From positions 345,597-409,596 of the forward strand of contig NZ_BJZV01000001.1 in NCBI RefSeq assembly GCF_007992215.1: 64,000 nucleotides of DNA. The letters run 5' to 3'. The position numbers and the translations under genes were made by a program. Below, one piece after another: positions 52,415-64,000 of this stretch. Source of the DNA: Methylobacterium gnaphalii (GTDB lineage Bacteria > Pseudomonadota > Alphaproteobacteria > Rhizobiales > Beijerinckiaceae). The notes below the pieces were generated by a model. It saw only the letters and a program-made list of their open reading frames with translations. It did not search any database and was not told the DNA's origin. The stretch's first letter is position 1. Each line of letters begins with the position of its first letter.

Positions 52415-52837
52415 CTACCGCTCGCGATCCGAGACAAAAGCGTTCGTAGCCGAGCGCATGCCGATCTTTTCGTAGTAGGCCTCGATACCAGGGGCTGAGA
52501 GCAGGATCACGGAGACCTCCGGACCGACCTGCTTCCGAACGGCTTCGAGCAGGCCACGACCGATCCCCAACCCCTGCTGCGGCTTGGCGACGGCCAGATC
52601 CGACACGTAGGCACAATACGAGAAGTCGGTCAGTGTCCGAGCGACGCCGACCAGCGTCCGCTCAGGCGTATAGGCGCGTGCGGTGACGATGAGGCCCGCG
52701 CCGCGCAGCATCCGCTCCAGGCGAGCGAGATCCTCGGCGGGGCGGCGCGCGTCGAGACCGGAGTTGACGAGGACGCGGCGGAACTCCGCCGCGCTTAAGG
52801 CTGGCTCGACGCCGTAGACGAAGCCCGCCGCGCACAT
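52415..52837 (-). CDS. GNAT family N-acetyltransferase
   Basis: A 140-residue protein of the GNAT fold. The acetyl-CoA pocket is in KPQQGLGIGRGLLEAVRKQ (the Q/R-x-x-G-x-G/A motif A), preceded by the strand YVSDLAVA, with AYYEKIGMRSATNAF matching motif B. It lies nine bases downstream of secA in the direction of transcription. The substrate is unknown. Confidence 0.88.
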   Translation of the reverse strand: MCAAGFVYGVEPALSAAEFRRVLVNSGLDARRPAEDLARLERMLRGAGLIVTARAYTPERTLVGVARTLTDFSYCAYVSDLAVAKPQQGLGIGRGLLEAVRKQVGPEVSVILLSAPGIEAYYEKIGMRSATNAFVSDRER

Positions 52838-52846
52838 CGCCCTCGA

Positions 52847-55762
<2,916 letters not shown>

Positions 55763-55926
55763 CGTGAACCTACGGACTTCGAAAGTGCGGCCTGCGAGAT
55801 GCCGAAACGGCACCATCAGCATGCGTTGGCCGGGCTTATAGAGGTAAATATCCGGAGGCGCATCCGAAAGAGCGGCTGTCCAAAGGGACTGGTTCGAGAT
55901 GCCCGCCGATTGGATAGCCGCCGTCG

Positions 55927-56006
55927 TTGCGGGCGCAGCGAAGCAATCCGAAGCCGTTCCACCAACGTCGGTGACTTGGTCCTGGTTTGCTTCGCTGCGC
56001 CCGCAA
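55927..56006. repeat. Extragenic palindrome with a perfect 20-bp stem
   Basis: TTGCGGGCGCAGCGAAGCAA (55927-55946) is exactly complementary to TTGCTTCGCTGCGCCCGCAA (55987-56006), with a 40-nt loop. Flanking bases (cgtcg on the left, tgacgg on the right) match the attgcgag family seen at 6463-6556. It stands between the methyltransferase and secA, about 165 bp upstream of the secA start. Confidence 0.8.
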
Positions 56007-56021
56007 TGACGGAAGGGCCGT

Positions 56022-56774
56022 TCACTCCACCGTTGCGAGGCGCGGCTTTGGCGTCAGCACGACCGCGAAATAGTCGCCCCAATCGGCCCCGAGCTTCCAG
56101 TGATGGGCGGGAAAGGTGTCGACGAGATCCTGGCCGTAGAGATCGATCGCGTCTTCTCGGCAGATCATGACCTTGGCGGCGGCAACGATGTCTTCTCGGT
56201 CGATCACGGCGAGCACCCTCATCTCGGGATGACGGTCGAGCCAGGCCTGCAGGGCTGCGATGAGCAGCGGGTAGCCGGGGTGCAGCATGTCATCGAGGCA
56301 GAGGATGCCCTTGGGATGGAGGCTCTGCACGGCGAGGTCGAGATCGGCGCTGAGACTCTTCGGCGTGTGATCGCCGTCGATGTGCCAGAACCGCACCGGC
56401 CCACCGAGGGCCATGGCGACATCATCGGGGGGGAGGTCTCGGGCGGCCGCCTTGATCGTTATGTATCGCTCCTCGTCGAGACCGAGGCGGGCACAGTGCC
56501 GGTGGAAGCGGTCGATCAGCCCTGCATCCGGCCAGTCGAAAGTGTCGATGCCCAGCGCCTTCTCCGTCGGCCCGAGGCCGAGCGCCATGGCGATGAAGAA
56601 GCGGCCCTCGAAGGTGCCGATCTCGGCGAAATGACCCTCGATGCCGAGGTCGCTCTGCCGGCGGATCACGTGCGCGCAGATCGTCGCTGCGAAGCGCGAG
56701 GACATGCCGCGCACGCTCTCGTAGTCCTCGGCGATATAGCGGTCGACGACCGGGTTGCCGGAGCGGAAGGTCAT
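56022..56774 (-). CDS. Class I SAM-dependent methyltransferase (Methyltransf_24-like)
   Basis: A 250-residue protein from ATG 56774 (a TTG 18 codons upstream at 56828 would overlap glnE). The SAM site is [18 protein letters not shown], followed by [11 protein letters not shown] and the acidic strand [21 protein letters not shown], with [18 protein letters not shown]. The HIDGDH motif is typical of the methyltransferase 24/sugar-methylation group. Substrate unknown. It lies just downstream of glnE, probably in the same transcript. Confidence 0.85.
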   Translation of the reverse strand: MTFRSGNPVVDRYIAEDYESVRGMSSRFAATICAHVIRRQSDLGIEGHFAEIGTFEGRFFIAMALGLGPTEKALGIDTFDWPDAGLIDRFHRHCARLGLDEERYITIKAAARDLPPDDVAMALGGPVRFWHIDGDHTPKSLSADLDLAVQSLHPKGILCLDDMLHPGYPLLIAALQAWLDRHPEMRVLAVIDREDIVAAAKVMICREDAIDLYGQDLVDTFPAHHWKLGADWGDYFAVVLTPKPRLATVE

Positions 56775-56824
56775 GGTGCCTCGTGGCGCGGCGCGAAGGC
56801 GCGATGGCAGAGCTGTGCCGGCCC

Positions 56825-59737
56825 TCAATGCCCGGCTTTGAGCAGGGAGTCGAACAGCCTGCGTACCGACGTCCGTCGGGTGTCCAACTCCGTCTCCAGC
56901 GCGCGCGCATCCGGCAGGTTCACGGCCCGTGCGAGGCGGGCCAGCGCCACGGGTGTCGCTCCAGTCGGATCGCCCTCGACCATCAGGCGCTGCCAGTGGT
57001 GAACATCGTCGAGGAGGCGGTAGGCGCCCACGAGGAACTCTGCATCGGCTCCCGTCAGGACGTCGTGTTCCGACGCAAGCCGGAAGACGGACGGCGCGTC
57101 GAGCCCGATCAGATCCGGGATCTCGCTCGCATGCCCGAGCACCAGAGCCTGCGCCAGGAAGTCGAGATCGAGCAACCCACCGGCAGCGAGTTTGAGGTCG
57201 AAGGGCCCATCGTCGCCCTTTTCCTTGGCGACGAGCGCGCGCATGTCCCGCACCGCGCGGTCCACGGTCTTCGGGTCACGCTTCATCATCAGCGCCTCGC
57301 GGATCACCGCGGACGCCTCCTCGGCGAGACCCGCATCTCCGGCGACGACCCGGGCGCGGGTGAGAGCCATGTGCTCCCACAGCTCGGCCTCCTCGCCTTG
57401 ATAGGCGCGGAAGCTGCGAAACTGCGTCGCCACCGAACCCTGGCCGCCGCCGGGGCGCAGGCGCAGATCGACTTCGTAGAGGCCGCCGCGCCGGGTCGGA
57501 ACCGTAAGCGCTGCGACGAGGCGCTGCGTCAGCCGATTGAAATACATCGCCGCATCGAGCGCACGTCGGCCGGTGCTGACGCGATTCTCCTCATCAAAAT
57601 CGTAGAGAACGACGAGATCGAGATCGGATTCCGCCGTGAGCTGATGCGAGCCGAGCCGACCGAAGCCGAGCACTGCCATCCGGCCACCCGGAACAGTGCC
57701 GTGCTCGGCCTCGAAATGCCGCGCCACCTCTTCGAGCGAACTCGCGACGACGGCGTCGGCGATCGCGGAGAAAGCGCGGCCCGCGCCCTCTGGCGTCAGA
57801 ATGCCGGAGAGCAAGCGCGCGCCAGTGACAAAGCGGAGCTGGCGGGCAGCGTCGCGTGAGCGGTCGAGAAAGATCTCGTGACTGTCGGGCTTACCGAGAA
57901 GGCTGCGGTAATGAGCGGCGATTTCCGCCGCATCCGTCGTCGGCTCGACGAAACCCGGATCGATCACCGCATCGAGCACATGCGGGCTGAAAGCGACGAC
58001 GTCCGCGAGACGCGGCGCGCTGCCGAGCAGGTCGGCGAAGAGCGTGCGTAGCCGTTCGCGCTCCCGCAGGATCGTGAGAAGCTCGACGGCTGCAGGCATA
58101 CGGCCGAAGGCGCGGTCGAGATTGTCCAGAGCGTTGTCCGGGTCGTGCGTCCCGGCAAGCGCCTGGATCAGCACCGGCACCAACTCCGTCAGCACTTCGC
58201 GGGCACGGGCGCTGCGCACGGCAGAGCGACGTCCGAAATGCCAGCCGCGCACAGTCTCGGCCACCCGTTCGGGCTCGCGGAACCCGAGTTTTCTCAAGGT
58301 CTCCAGCGTCGCGGGGTCATCCTCCGAGCCCGAGAAGACGAGGTCGCCGATCTCGGAGGAGAGGTCCGGCGCGGCCTCAAACAGCAGGGCGTAATGCGCC
58401 TGGACTCGGCGGGCATGGCCGAGGAGCGCCTGCTCGAAGTCCTTCCGAGTCTCGTAACCGGCAAACCGGGAGAAGCGCTCGATCTCGGTGCCGTCGGTCG
58501 GCAAGCGCTGGGTCTGCTCGTCGCGCATCATCTGCAGGCGGTGCTCGATGGTGCGCAGGAAGCCATAGGCTGCGCCGAGTTCGTCGCGGGCCTCAGCCGA
58601 GATCCAGCCGTCCTCGTGCAGGGCGGACAGCATCGGGATGGTGCTGCGCCCGCGCAGGTCAGGCCGGCGGCCTCCGAAGACGAGCTGCTGGGTCTGTACG
58701 AAGAACTCGATCTCACGGATGCCACCGCGCCCGAGCTTAATGTCGTGGCCGGCGACCGCCAGCGCTTCGTGGCCGCGTACGGCATGGATCTGCCGCTTCA
58801 TGGCGTGGACGTCGGCGATGGCTGCAAAGTCGAAATACTTGCGCCAGACGAAGGGCTTGAGATCGTTCAGAAAATGCTCGCCCACGGCGATGTCGCCCGC
58901 GATCGGCCGCGCCTTGATGAAGGCGGCGCGCTCCCAGTTCTGGCCAGTGGTCTCGTAGTAGTGATAGGCCGAGGCGAGGCTCAGGGCCGTCGGGGTCGAA
59001 CCCGGATCGGGACGCAGCCGGTAGTCGACGCGGTGGACGTAGCCCTCAGCGGTGCGCTCCTGCAGGAGCTTCGCCATTCCCTGCGCCAGTCGTGAGAAAA
59101 ACTGCGTCGGCTCCAGGCCCTCTTTCAGCGGCGCAGCCTCGCCGTCGAAGAGGACGATCAGGTCGATGTCGCTGGAATAGTTCAGCTCGCGTCCGCCGAG
59201 CTTGCCTAATCCCAGCATGACGAGGCCGGAGGCGTCCTGCGGTCTCGCCTGGTCTTTCGGGAGGAAGCGACCTGCGGCAGCGGCCTGCAGCAGCATCGCG
59301 TCGGCGGCGGCAGAGACCGAGGCGTCCGCGAAATCGGCGAGCGCTTCCGTCACGGTCTTTACGGGCCAGACGCCGCCGAGATCGGCGAGGGCGACGAGAA
59401 GGGCGTGCTCTGCCCTGTTGTTGCGCAGGCGGGCACCGATCTCGTCGAGATCGGCCGACGACCGCCCGGCCGCGCGCTGGTCGCTCACGATCCGGGCGTT
59501 CGCGGCTTCCGGCTCCTCCGCGAACAGCCGGCCGAGGCGCTCCGGATCGCGGCTGGCGAGCCCCCACAGGAAGGGTGAGTGATCGGCGACGGTGAGGAGC
59601 AGGTCGTGGGCCAGCCCATTGCGCAGCCGTGCCGGCAGCGTGTCTGCGATGTCGGAGACGAGCTGCCTGGCCTGGTCGGGATTGGACAGGGGCGGCGCAT
59701 CGACGAGGCGTGCGATCAGCCCTTTCTCACTGGCCAT
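56825..59737 (-). CDS. glnE: Bifunctional glutamine-synthetase adenylyltransferase/deadenylyltransferase
   Basis: This 970-residue enzyme adds or removes AMP on glutamine synthetase in response to nitrogen status. It has two nucleotidyltransferase domains. The N-terminal one is in GLGKLGGRELNYSSDIDLIVLFD with YRLRPDPGSTPTALSL; the C-terminal one is in GFGRLGSHQLTAESDLDLVVLYD with DLRLRPGGGQGSVATQF. The helical linker and C-terminal domain are intact. It is transcribed after the hybrid kinase, separated by about 6 bp from its stop, so the two are probably cotranscribed. Confidence 0.97.
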   Translation of the reverse strand: MASEKGLIARLVDAPPLSNPDQARQLVSDIADTLPARLRNGLAHDLLLTVADHSPFLWGLASRDPERLGRLFAEEPEAANARIVSDQRAAGRSSADLDEIGARLRNNRAEHALLVALADLGGVWPVKTVTEALADFADASVSAAADAMLLQAAAAGRFLPKDQARPQDASGLVMLGLGKLGGRELNYSSDIDLIVLFDGEAAPLKEGLEPTQFFSRLAQGMAKLLQERTAEGYVHRVDYRLRPDPGSTPTALSLASAYHYYETTGQNWERAAFIKARPIAGDIAVGEHFLNDLKPFVWRKYFDFAAIADVHAMKRQIHAVRGHEALAVAGHDIKLGRGGIREIEFFVQTQQLVFGGRRPDLRGRSTIPMLSALHEDGWISAEARDELGAAYGFLRTIEHRLQMMRDEQTQRLPTDGTEIERFSRFAGYETRKDFEQALLGHARRVQAHYALLFEAAPDLSSEIGDLVFSGSEDDPATLETLRKLGFREPERVAETVRGWHFGRRSAVRSARAREVLTELVPVLIQALAGTHDPDNALDNLDRAFGRMPAAVELLTILRERERLRTLFADLLGSAPRLADVVAFSPHVLDAVIDPGFVEPTTDAAEIAAHYRSLLGKPDSHEIFLDRSRDAARQLRFVTGARLLSGILTPEGAGRAFSAIADAVVASSLEEVARHFEAEHGTVPGGRMAVLGFGRLGSHQLTAESDLDLVVLYDFDEENRVSTGRRALDAAMYFNRLTQRLVAALTVPTRRGGLYEVDLRLRPGGGQGSVATQFRSFRAYQGEEAELWEHMALTRARVVAGDAGLAEEASAVIREALMMKRDPKTVDRAVRDMRALVAKEKGDDGPFDLKLAAGGLLDLDFLAQALVLGHASEIPDLIGLDAPSVFRLASEHDVLTGADAEFLVGAYRLLDDVHHWQRLMVEGDPTGATPVALARLARAVNLPDARALETELDTRRTSVRRLFDSLLKAGH

Positions 59738-59743
59738 GGACGG

Positions 59744-62700
59744 CTACCCCACGTTGACCCTTCGGCCCCGCGCGCTGACGCGCCGCAGGATGCGCGAGAG
59801 CTGCTCGGCCGAGTAGGGCTTGTGCAGCAATTCGAAGCCGTGTGCGCCCTCCTGGGCAAGTACGTGGCTGTAGCCGGAGGCGAGCACCACCGGAAGGTTG
59901 GGCAGACGCCGGCGCAGCTCCTCCGCCAGAGCGAGGCCGCCCATGCCGGGCATCACGACGTCCGAGAACACGACGTCGACGCCAGCGCCGTCGGTTCCCA
60001 GCATATCGAGCGCCTCCTCGGCATTGGCTGCCCAGACCGTGTCGTAGCCGAGGTCCTGCAGAATCTGGGTGGCAAACTGGCCGACCTCGATATTGTCCTC
60101 GACCACCAGCACCCGCTGCCCCGTACCGTCGGCGGCGGGGTCGGCCACGTCGCCGCGAACTGGCTCGTTCTCTTCCGGGGCTTCGATCTCGGGCAGGTAG
60201 AGCGTGAAGGTGGTCCCCTGACCGGGCTCGCTCGCTACGGCGACATCACCGCCGGACTGCTTGGCGAAGCCGAAAACCTGACTGAGGCCAAGCCCGGTGC
60301 CGCGCCCGACCTCCTTCGTGGTGAAGAATGGCTCGAAGATGCGGCCGAGCGTCTGAGCGGATATGCCCGAGCCGGTGTCGTGAAGCGACACCGCGGCGAA
60401 GGGGCCCCGTGCACCGACATGGCCGCGCAGGGCCGGCATTGCCACCGAGCAGTCGAGCCGGAGCGTCAGCGTGCCTTCGCCATCCATGGCGTCGCGCGCA
60501 TTCACCGCCATGTTCACCAGAGCCGTCTCGAACTGGCTGAGATCGGCCCGCACGAAGCAGGGGCCGCTCGACAGCTGCGTCACCACCTTGATGCGTGCCC
60601 CCGTGACCGTGTCGAGCATGTCGGCGACGCTTCCGAGCCGGGCGCCGACATCGAACACTTCGGGCTTCAGGGCTTGGCGCCTCGCGAAGGCGAGGAGCTG
60701 GCCGGTGAGCTTCGCGGCCCTGTCCACCGTATCTGAAACGGCATCCATGTAGCGCTTGCGACGGTCGTCCGGGAGGTCGGGCCGGCGCAGGAAGTCGACA
60801 GAGGAGCGGATAATCGTCAGGAGATTGTTGAAGTCGTGCGCAACCCCGCCCGTGAGCTGGCCGACGGCCTCCATCTTCTGCGACTGGCGCAAGGCCTCCT
60901 GAGCATGAGCCAGCTGCTCCTGGCGTTCGCGCTCGGTGGTGACGTCGCGGCCGTAGGCGTAGACGAGATCGCCTTCGACCGAGGTCTGCCAAGCGATGGT
61001 CCGGAAGCTGCCGTCGACGTGTCGGTAGCGGTTCTCGAAATTCGACAGGCTCTCGTTTGTGGCCGCAGCATGCGCATCGCGGCTGCGCTCGACATCCTCG
61101 GGCGCCAGAAAATCGAGGAAGCTCTTGCCCAGGATCTCGTCCGACCGGAAGCCCAGCGTCGCCTCCCAGGCCGGGTTGACGGCCCGGAAGATGCCGGACC
61201 GGTCGAGCACCGCAAGCAGGTCGCGCGCGTTGCGCCAGACGCGGTCACGCTCGGCCGTGCGTTCGGCGACCTGAGTCTCCAGCGTCTCGTTGAGCCGTCG
61301 CAGTTGCAGCTCCAGCCGCCGCCGCTGTGACACGTCATTGAACAGGACGGCGACCCGGCGCGAATCCGGGTCGCCGCTGCGGAACGCGTAGACGTCGTAC
61401 CAGCGGCCATCGAGGGCTTCGGCGACGTTCTCGAAACGGTGAGACTCGCCGGTGAGCGCCACGCGCCCATAGGTGTCGAACCAGTGCTGCTCGTGGGCGG
61501 GTGCGAACTCGCGAACCCGCCTCCCGACGGCATCCGTCAGCCCCGTATGCCGCTCGAAGGCCGGGTTGACCTCGAGGAAACGGTAGTCGGACGGCGTTCC
61601 GTCATCATCGAAGATCATCTCGATGATGCAGAAGCCAGCATCGATCGATTCGAAGAGAGACCGATACCGCTCCTCGCTCTCGTGCAGACGCAGCTGCGTC
61701 GTTTTCTGCTCGGTCACGTCGATGACGGTGCCGGCGTAGCGGAGCGGCCTGCCGTGGGCGCTGGCGTAGCAGCGCCCACGCTCCATGAGCCAGCGATAGT
61801 TGCCGTCTCCGCCGACCCGGTACTCCTTGGCGTAATCGCGGAGCGTGGAGAACGCGGCGTCGATATCCTGCGTGACGGAGGCCCGATCCTCGGGATGAAT
61901 CCGATCGAGAAAATTCTCGAGGGGCAGCCCGGTCGTGACCAGCGAGGAATCCAGCCCGAAGAAGGCCGCGAAGCGCCGATCGCCCTCAATCACGCCACGC
62001 TCGACGTTCCAGTCGAAGAAGCCGACGCGGCTAGTATCGAGGGCGATTTCCTGGCGCTGCCTGACCTCGTCGAGCGCTTCCCGGGCGAGTTCGTCGGCCG
62101 TGCGGTCGCGCAGAACCTTCACGAAGCCGATGGTCCGGCCGGTTTCGTCGCGGATCGGCGTCATCTCGCCGCTCGCCCAGAAGCGCTGGCCGCCCTTGCG
62201 CAGATGCCAGCGCTCATCGGTCCCGACGCCGCTCCCGGCGGCCGACCGCATCTCAGCCTCGACCAACCCCTTGGCGCGATCCTCGGGCGTGAAGAAGCGC
62301 TCGGTGGTCTCGCCGATCATCTCGGCCTCGTCCCAGCCGAGGATGCGGCGGGCGCCCTCGTTCCATTCCGTGATGACGCCGTCACCATTCATGGCCATGA
62401 TGGCGTAGTCGATGGCGCTGTCGAGAATCTGGCGATGCCGGATCGCGCTGTCGCGCATGGCTGCCTCGGCGCCGGCGCGCTCGACTGCATCCCAGGTGCG
62501 CGCCGCAACGTCCTCCACCAGCGTAACGTCGTCGCCGCTCCAGGTGCGGACTTCGTTGTCGGCGGCGTAGAGGACTGCAATCAGATCCCCGTCGCGCACC
62601 AGCGGCACGGCGATGAAGGCACGCACGGCGAGCGCCTGCCAGATCAAGGGGTCACTTGAGGCGACGGAGGCGTAGTCCGCCAGAATATCGGACGCGGTCA

Positions 62701-63868
62701 CAGTCTCGCCACTGCGGAGCCTGCCGATCGCGAGGCTGCCGAAAGCCTCGATGTCCGGCGGATCGTCCGCTGGCTCGACGCCATGGGCGTAGCCGACCTC
62801 GCTCACGATTGTGCGGCCGTCCGGCTGAACGCGGCCATAGCCCGTTCGACTGACATTGAGATGGCGGCCGATGGCCGCGACGGCGACCTGCATGATGGCG
62901 CGCGGATCGGTGAGAGCGCGGATCCGGTCAGCGAGGTCGAGCAGGAAGGCGTGGCGTGCCTCGCTTGCCGAGAGCCGTGTCTCGCTGGCGCGCAAAGCTG
63001 TCTCGGTCCGACGCCGAGCCGTGACGTCGGAGGAGATGCCGACCAAATTGAGCGGCCGGCCGTCCTCGGCGAAGCTCGGCCGTCCGTGGAGGTGTATCCA
63101 GCGCTCGCTGCCGTCAGGTCGGATGCAGCGGTACTCGATATCGTAGTCGGCCAGCTCGGCGATGGCGCGCGCCACTTCGCTCCGCATGCGCTCGCAATCG
63201 TCGGGATGCGCACTCGCCAGTAGGTCCGCGTAGCCGAACGATTGATCGGGAGGCTGCCCGAAATGGCCTTGGCAGGTCTCCGAGGCCTGCAGCTCCATGG
63301 TTTGCAGATCGAGTTCCCAATCGCCCTGGTCGGCTGCGGACAGGGCGAGGCGCAGCCGGGCCTCGCTGCGGCGCAGGGCCTTGTCGGAGCGGCGCATTTC
63401 GAGCTGAGCCATGATCGTGCGGGCCAGCGCGCGCAGGATGAAGATCTGCTGCGCGTCGAGTTCGTGCGGCACCTGGTCGATCACGCAGAGCGTCCCGATG
63501 ATCCATCCGTCCGGAGAGGTCAGAGGAACACCGGCATAGAAGCGCAGATGGGGCGGCCCGGCGACCAGCGGATTGTCGCCTAGGCCCGGCTCCTTCGCTA
63601 TGTCCGGCAGGATCAGAAGATCGCGCTTCTCCATGGTATCGATGCAGAAGCCGTAGCGGAGCGGCATTTCGCGTTCATCGTGCCCGACTGCCGCCTTGAT
63701 CCACTGCCGGTCGGCATCAATGAAGTTAATGTGCGCCATCGCCGTGCCGCAGGCCTGCGCGGCCATCTGAGCCATGTCATCGAACTCGGCCTCGGGCGGG
63801 GTGTCGAGAATGTCGTAGCTGCGGAGAGCCGCGAGCCGTTGCGCTTCACGGGTGGGGTCGGTGGCCAT
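59744..63868 (-). CDS. Soluble multi-sensor hybrid histidine kinase (GAF-PAS-GAF-PAS x4-HisKA-HATPase-REC)
   Basis: A 1374-residue protein with no signal peptide or membrane helix, so cytoplasmic. Approximate layout: GAF 25-160 (LRFYAGVPLTSPDGWIIGTLCVID), PAS_3 165-290, a second GAF 290-470, then four PAS domains between 470 and 995. HisKA at about 1000-1070 has the phospho-accepting His in GGVAHDFNNLLTIIRS. HATPase at about 1105-1225 has VNMAVNARDAMDG, DTGSGIS and GRGTGLGLSQVFGFA. The C-terminal receiver is at about 1245-1365, with VLVVEDN, the phospho-Asp in VVFSDVVMPGMGG and the conserved Lys in LHKPYS. The closest class is the cyclic-hybrid type common in rhizobia and methylobacteria. The ligand is unknown. 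glnE follows 6 bp after its stop. Confidence 0.93.
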   Translation of the reverse strand: MATDPTREAQRLAALRSYDILDTPPEAEFDDMAQMAAQACGTAMAHINFIDADRQWIKAAVGHDEREMPLRYGFCIDTMEKRDLLILPDIAKEPGLGDNPLVAGPPHLRFYAGVPLTSPDGWIIGTLCVIDQVPHELDAQQIFILRALARTIMAQLEMRRSDKALRRSEARLRLALSAADQGDWELDLQTMELQASETCQGHFGQPPDQSFGYADLLASAHPDDCERMRSEVARAIAELADYDIEYRCIRPDGSERWIHLHGRPSFAEDGRPLNLVGISSDVTARRRTETALRASETRLSASEARHAFLLDLADRIRALTDPRAIMQVAVAAIGRHLNVSRTGYGRVQPDGRTIVSEVGYAHGVEPADDPPDIEAFGSLAIGRLRSGETVTASDILADYASVASSDPLIWQALAVRAFIAVPLVRDGDLIAVLYAADNEVRTWSGDDVTLVEDVAARTWDAVERAGAEAAMRDSAIRHRQILDSAIDYAIMAMNGDGVITEWNEGARRILGWDEAEMIGETTERFFTPEDRAKGLVEAEMRSAAGSGVGTDERWHLRKGGQRFWASGEMTPIRDETGRTIGFVKVLRDRTADELAREALDEVRQRQEIALDTSRVGFFDWNVERGVIEGDRRFAAFFGLDSSLVTTGLPLENFLDRIHPEDRASVTQDIDAAFSTLRDYAKEYRVGGDGNYRWLMERGRCYASAHGRPLRYAGTVIDVTEQKTTQLRLHESEERYRSLFESIDAGFCIIEMIFDDDGTPSDYRFLEVNPAFERHTGLTDAVGRRVREFAPAHEQHWFDTYGRVALTGESHRFENVAEALDGRWYDVYAFRSGDPDSRRVAVLFNDVSQRRRLELQLRRLNETLETQVAERTAERDRVWRNARDLLAVLDRSGIFRAVNPAWEATLGFRSDEILGKSFLDFLAPEDVERSRDAHAAATNESLSNFENRYRHVDGSFRTIAWQTSVEGDLVYAYGRDVTTERERQEQLAHAQEALRQSQKMEAVGQLTGGVAHDFNNLLTIIRSSVDFLRRPDLPDDRRKRYMDAVSDTVDRAAKLTGQLLAFARRQALKPEVFDVGARLGSVADMLDTVTGARIKVVTQLSSGPCFVRADLSQFETALVNMAVNARDAMDGEGTLTLRLDCSVAMPALRGHVGARGPFAAVSLHDTGSGISAQTLGRIFEPFFTTKEVGRGTGLGLSQVFGFAKQSGGDVAVASEPGQGTTFTLYLPEIEAPEENEPVRGDVADPAADGTGQRVLVVEDNIEVGQFATQILQDLGYDTVWAANAEEALDMLGTDGAGVDVVFSDVVMPGMGGLALAEELRRRLPNLPVVLASGYSHVLAQEGAHGFELLHKPYSAEQLSRILRRVSARGRRVNVG

Positions 63869-64000
63869 CAGCAGCCGCCGTCACTCGGTAAGGCCGCCTC
63901 GCTGATATGGCTTCTCGGGAGCTGATCGCGCGCGGACATGCCATCTCCTATCACGGCACCTGCATCGGTGTCGCTCGACGCCTGCGCGGACCGGCGCGGC

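Overview
The window is a gene-dense, high-GC stretch of an alphaproteobacterial chromosome, most likely Hyphomicrobiales and probably Methylobacterium/Methylorubrum-like. That rests on gene order (nuoLMN-birA-rnj-mce-DUF1467-proS-lolCD-dnaE), the short ProRS, a GTTC-N7-GTTC LexA box at lexA, one mdh-sucCDAB-lpd locus and DUF1214/DUF1254 proteins. The genus is inference. I see no tRNA, rRNA, IS element, prophage, integrase or CRISPR array; this is core chromosome with a few lineage-specific small genes and intergenic palindromes.

Layout. 1-7.3 kb (+): end of the nuo operon (nuoL partial, nuoM, nuoN), then birA, ribonuclease J, methylmalonyl-CoA epimerase and a DUF1467 protein. 7.3-12.8 kb (+): a GT61-type protein, a 650-bp gap holding a candidate structured RNA and a hairpin terminator, then proS, a LolC/E permease and LolD. 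12.8-14.4 kb: a small hypothetical, a PAS-only protein and a possible 34-aa membrane protein. 14.6-18.1 kb (+): dnaE. 18.2-22.2 kb (-): glyoxalase I family protein, small exported protein, gltA, gltX. 22.4-24.7 kb (+): comEC split by an in-frame TAG. 24.7-25.4 kb (-): lexA with its SOS box. 25.6-29 kb (+): three exported proteins and a CPA1 antiporter. 29.2-30.6 kb (-): gshB and a Cys-rich exported protein. 31.1-33.4 kb (+): a small protein coupled to a lipoprotein, rnhA, and 3-methyladenine glycosylase. 33.4-37.1 kb (-): PBP1A with overlapping DUF1214 and DUF1254 genes. 37.3-39.1 kb (+): a YcgN-like protein and a ZapE/AFG1 ATPase. 39.3-49.2 kb (-): mdh-sucC-sucD-sucA-sucB-SDR-lpd, the lower TCA arm. 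49.5-51.5 kb (-): TetR regulator, MAPEG protein, gloB; a methyltransferase gene is divergent from gloB. 52.4-63.9 kb (-): GNAT protein, secA, methyltransferase, glnE and a large soluble hybrid histidine kinase.

How the genes fit together. Most encode central functions: complex I, the TCA cycle (gltA, mdh, suc, lpd), replication and repair (dnaE, lexA, rnhA, glycosylase), translation (proS, gltX), envelope building (Lol, SecA, PBP1A), glutathione and glyoxal handling (gshB, gloB, a gloA-like protein) and nitrogen control (glnE). No obvious new multi-gene defence or metabolic system is present. The observations most worth a second look are the comEC nonsense codon, the 6S-like structured RNA candidate at 8.6-8.75 kb, a UbiC-like exported protein divergent from lexA, the short-chain dehydrogenase inside the TCA locus, and the extragenic palindrome families.
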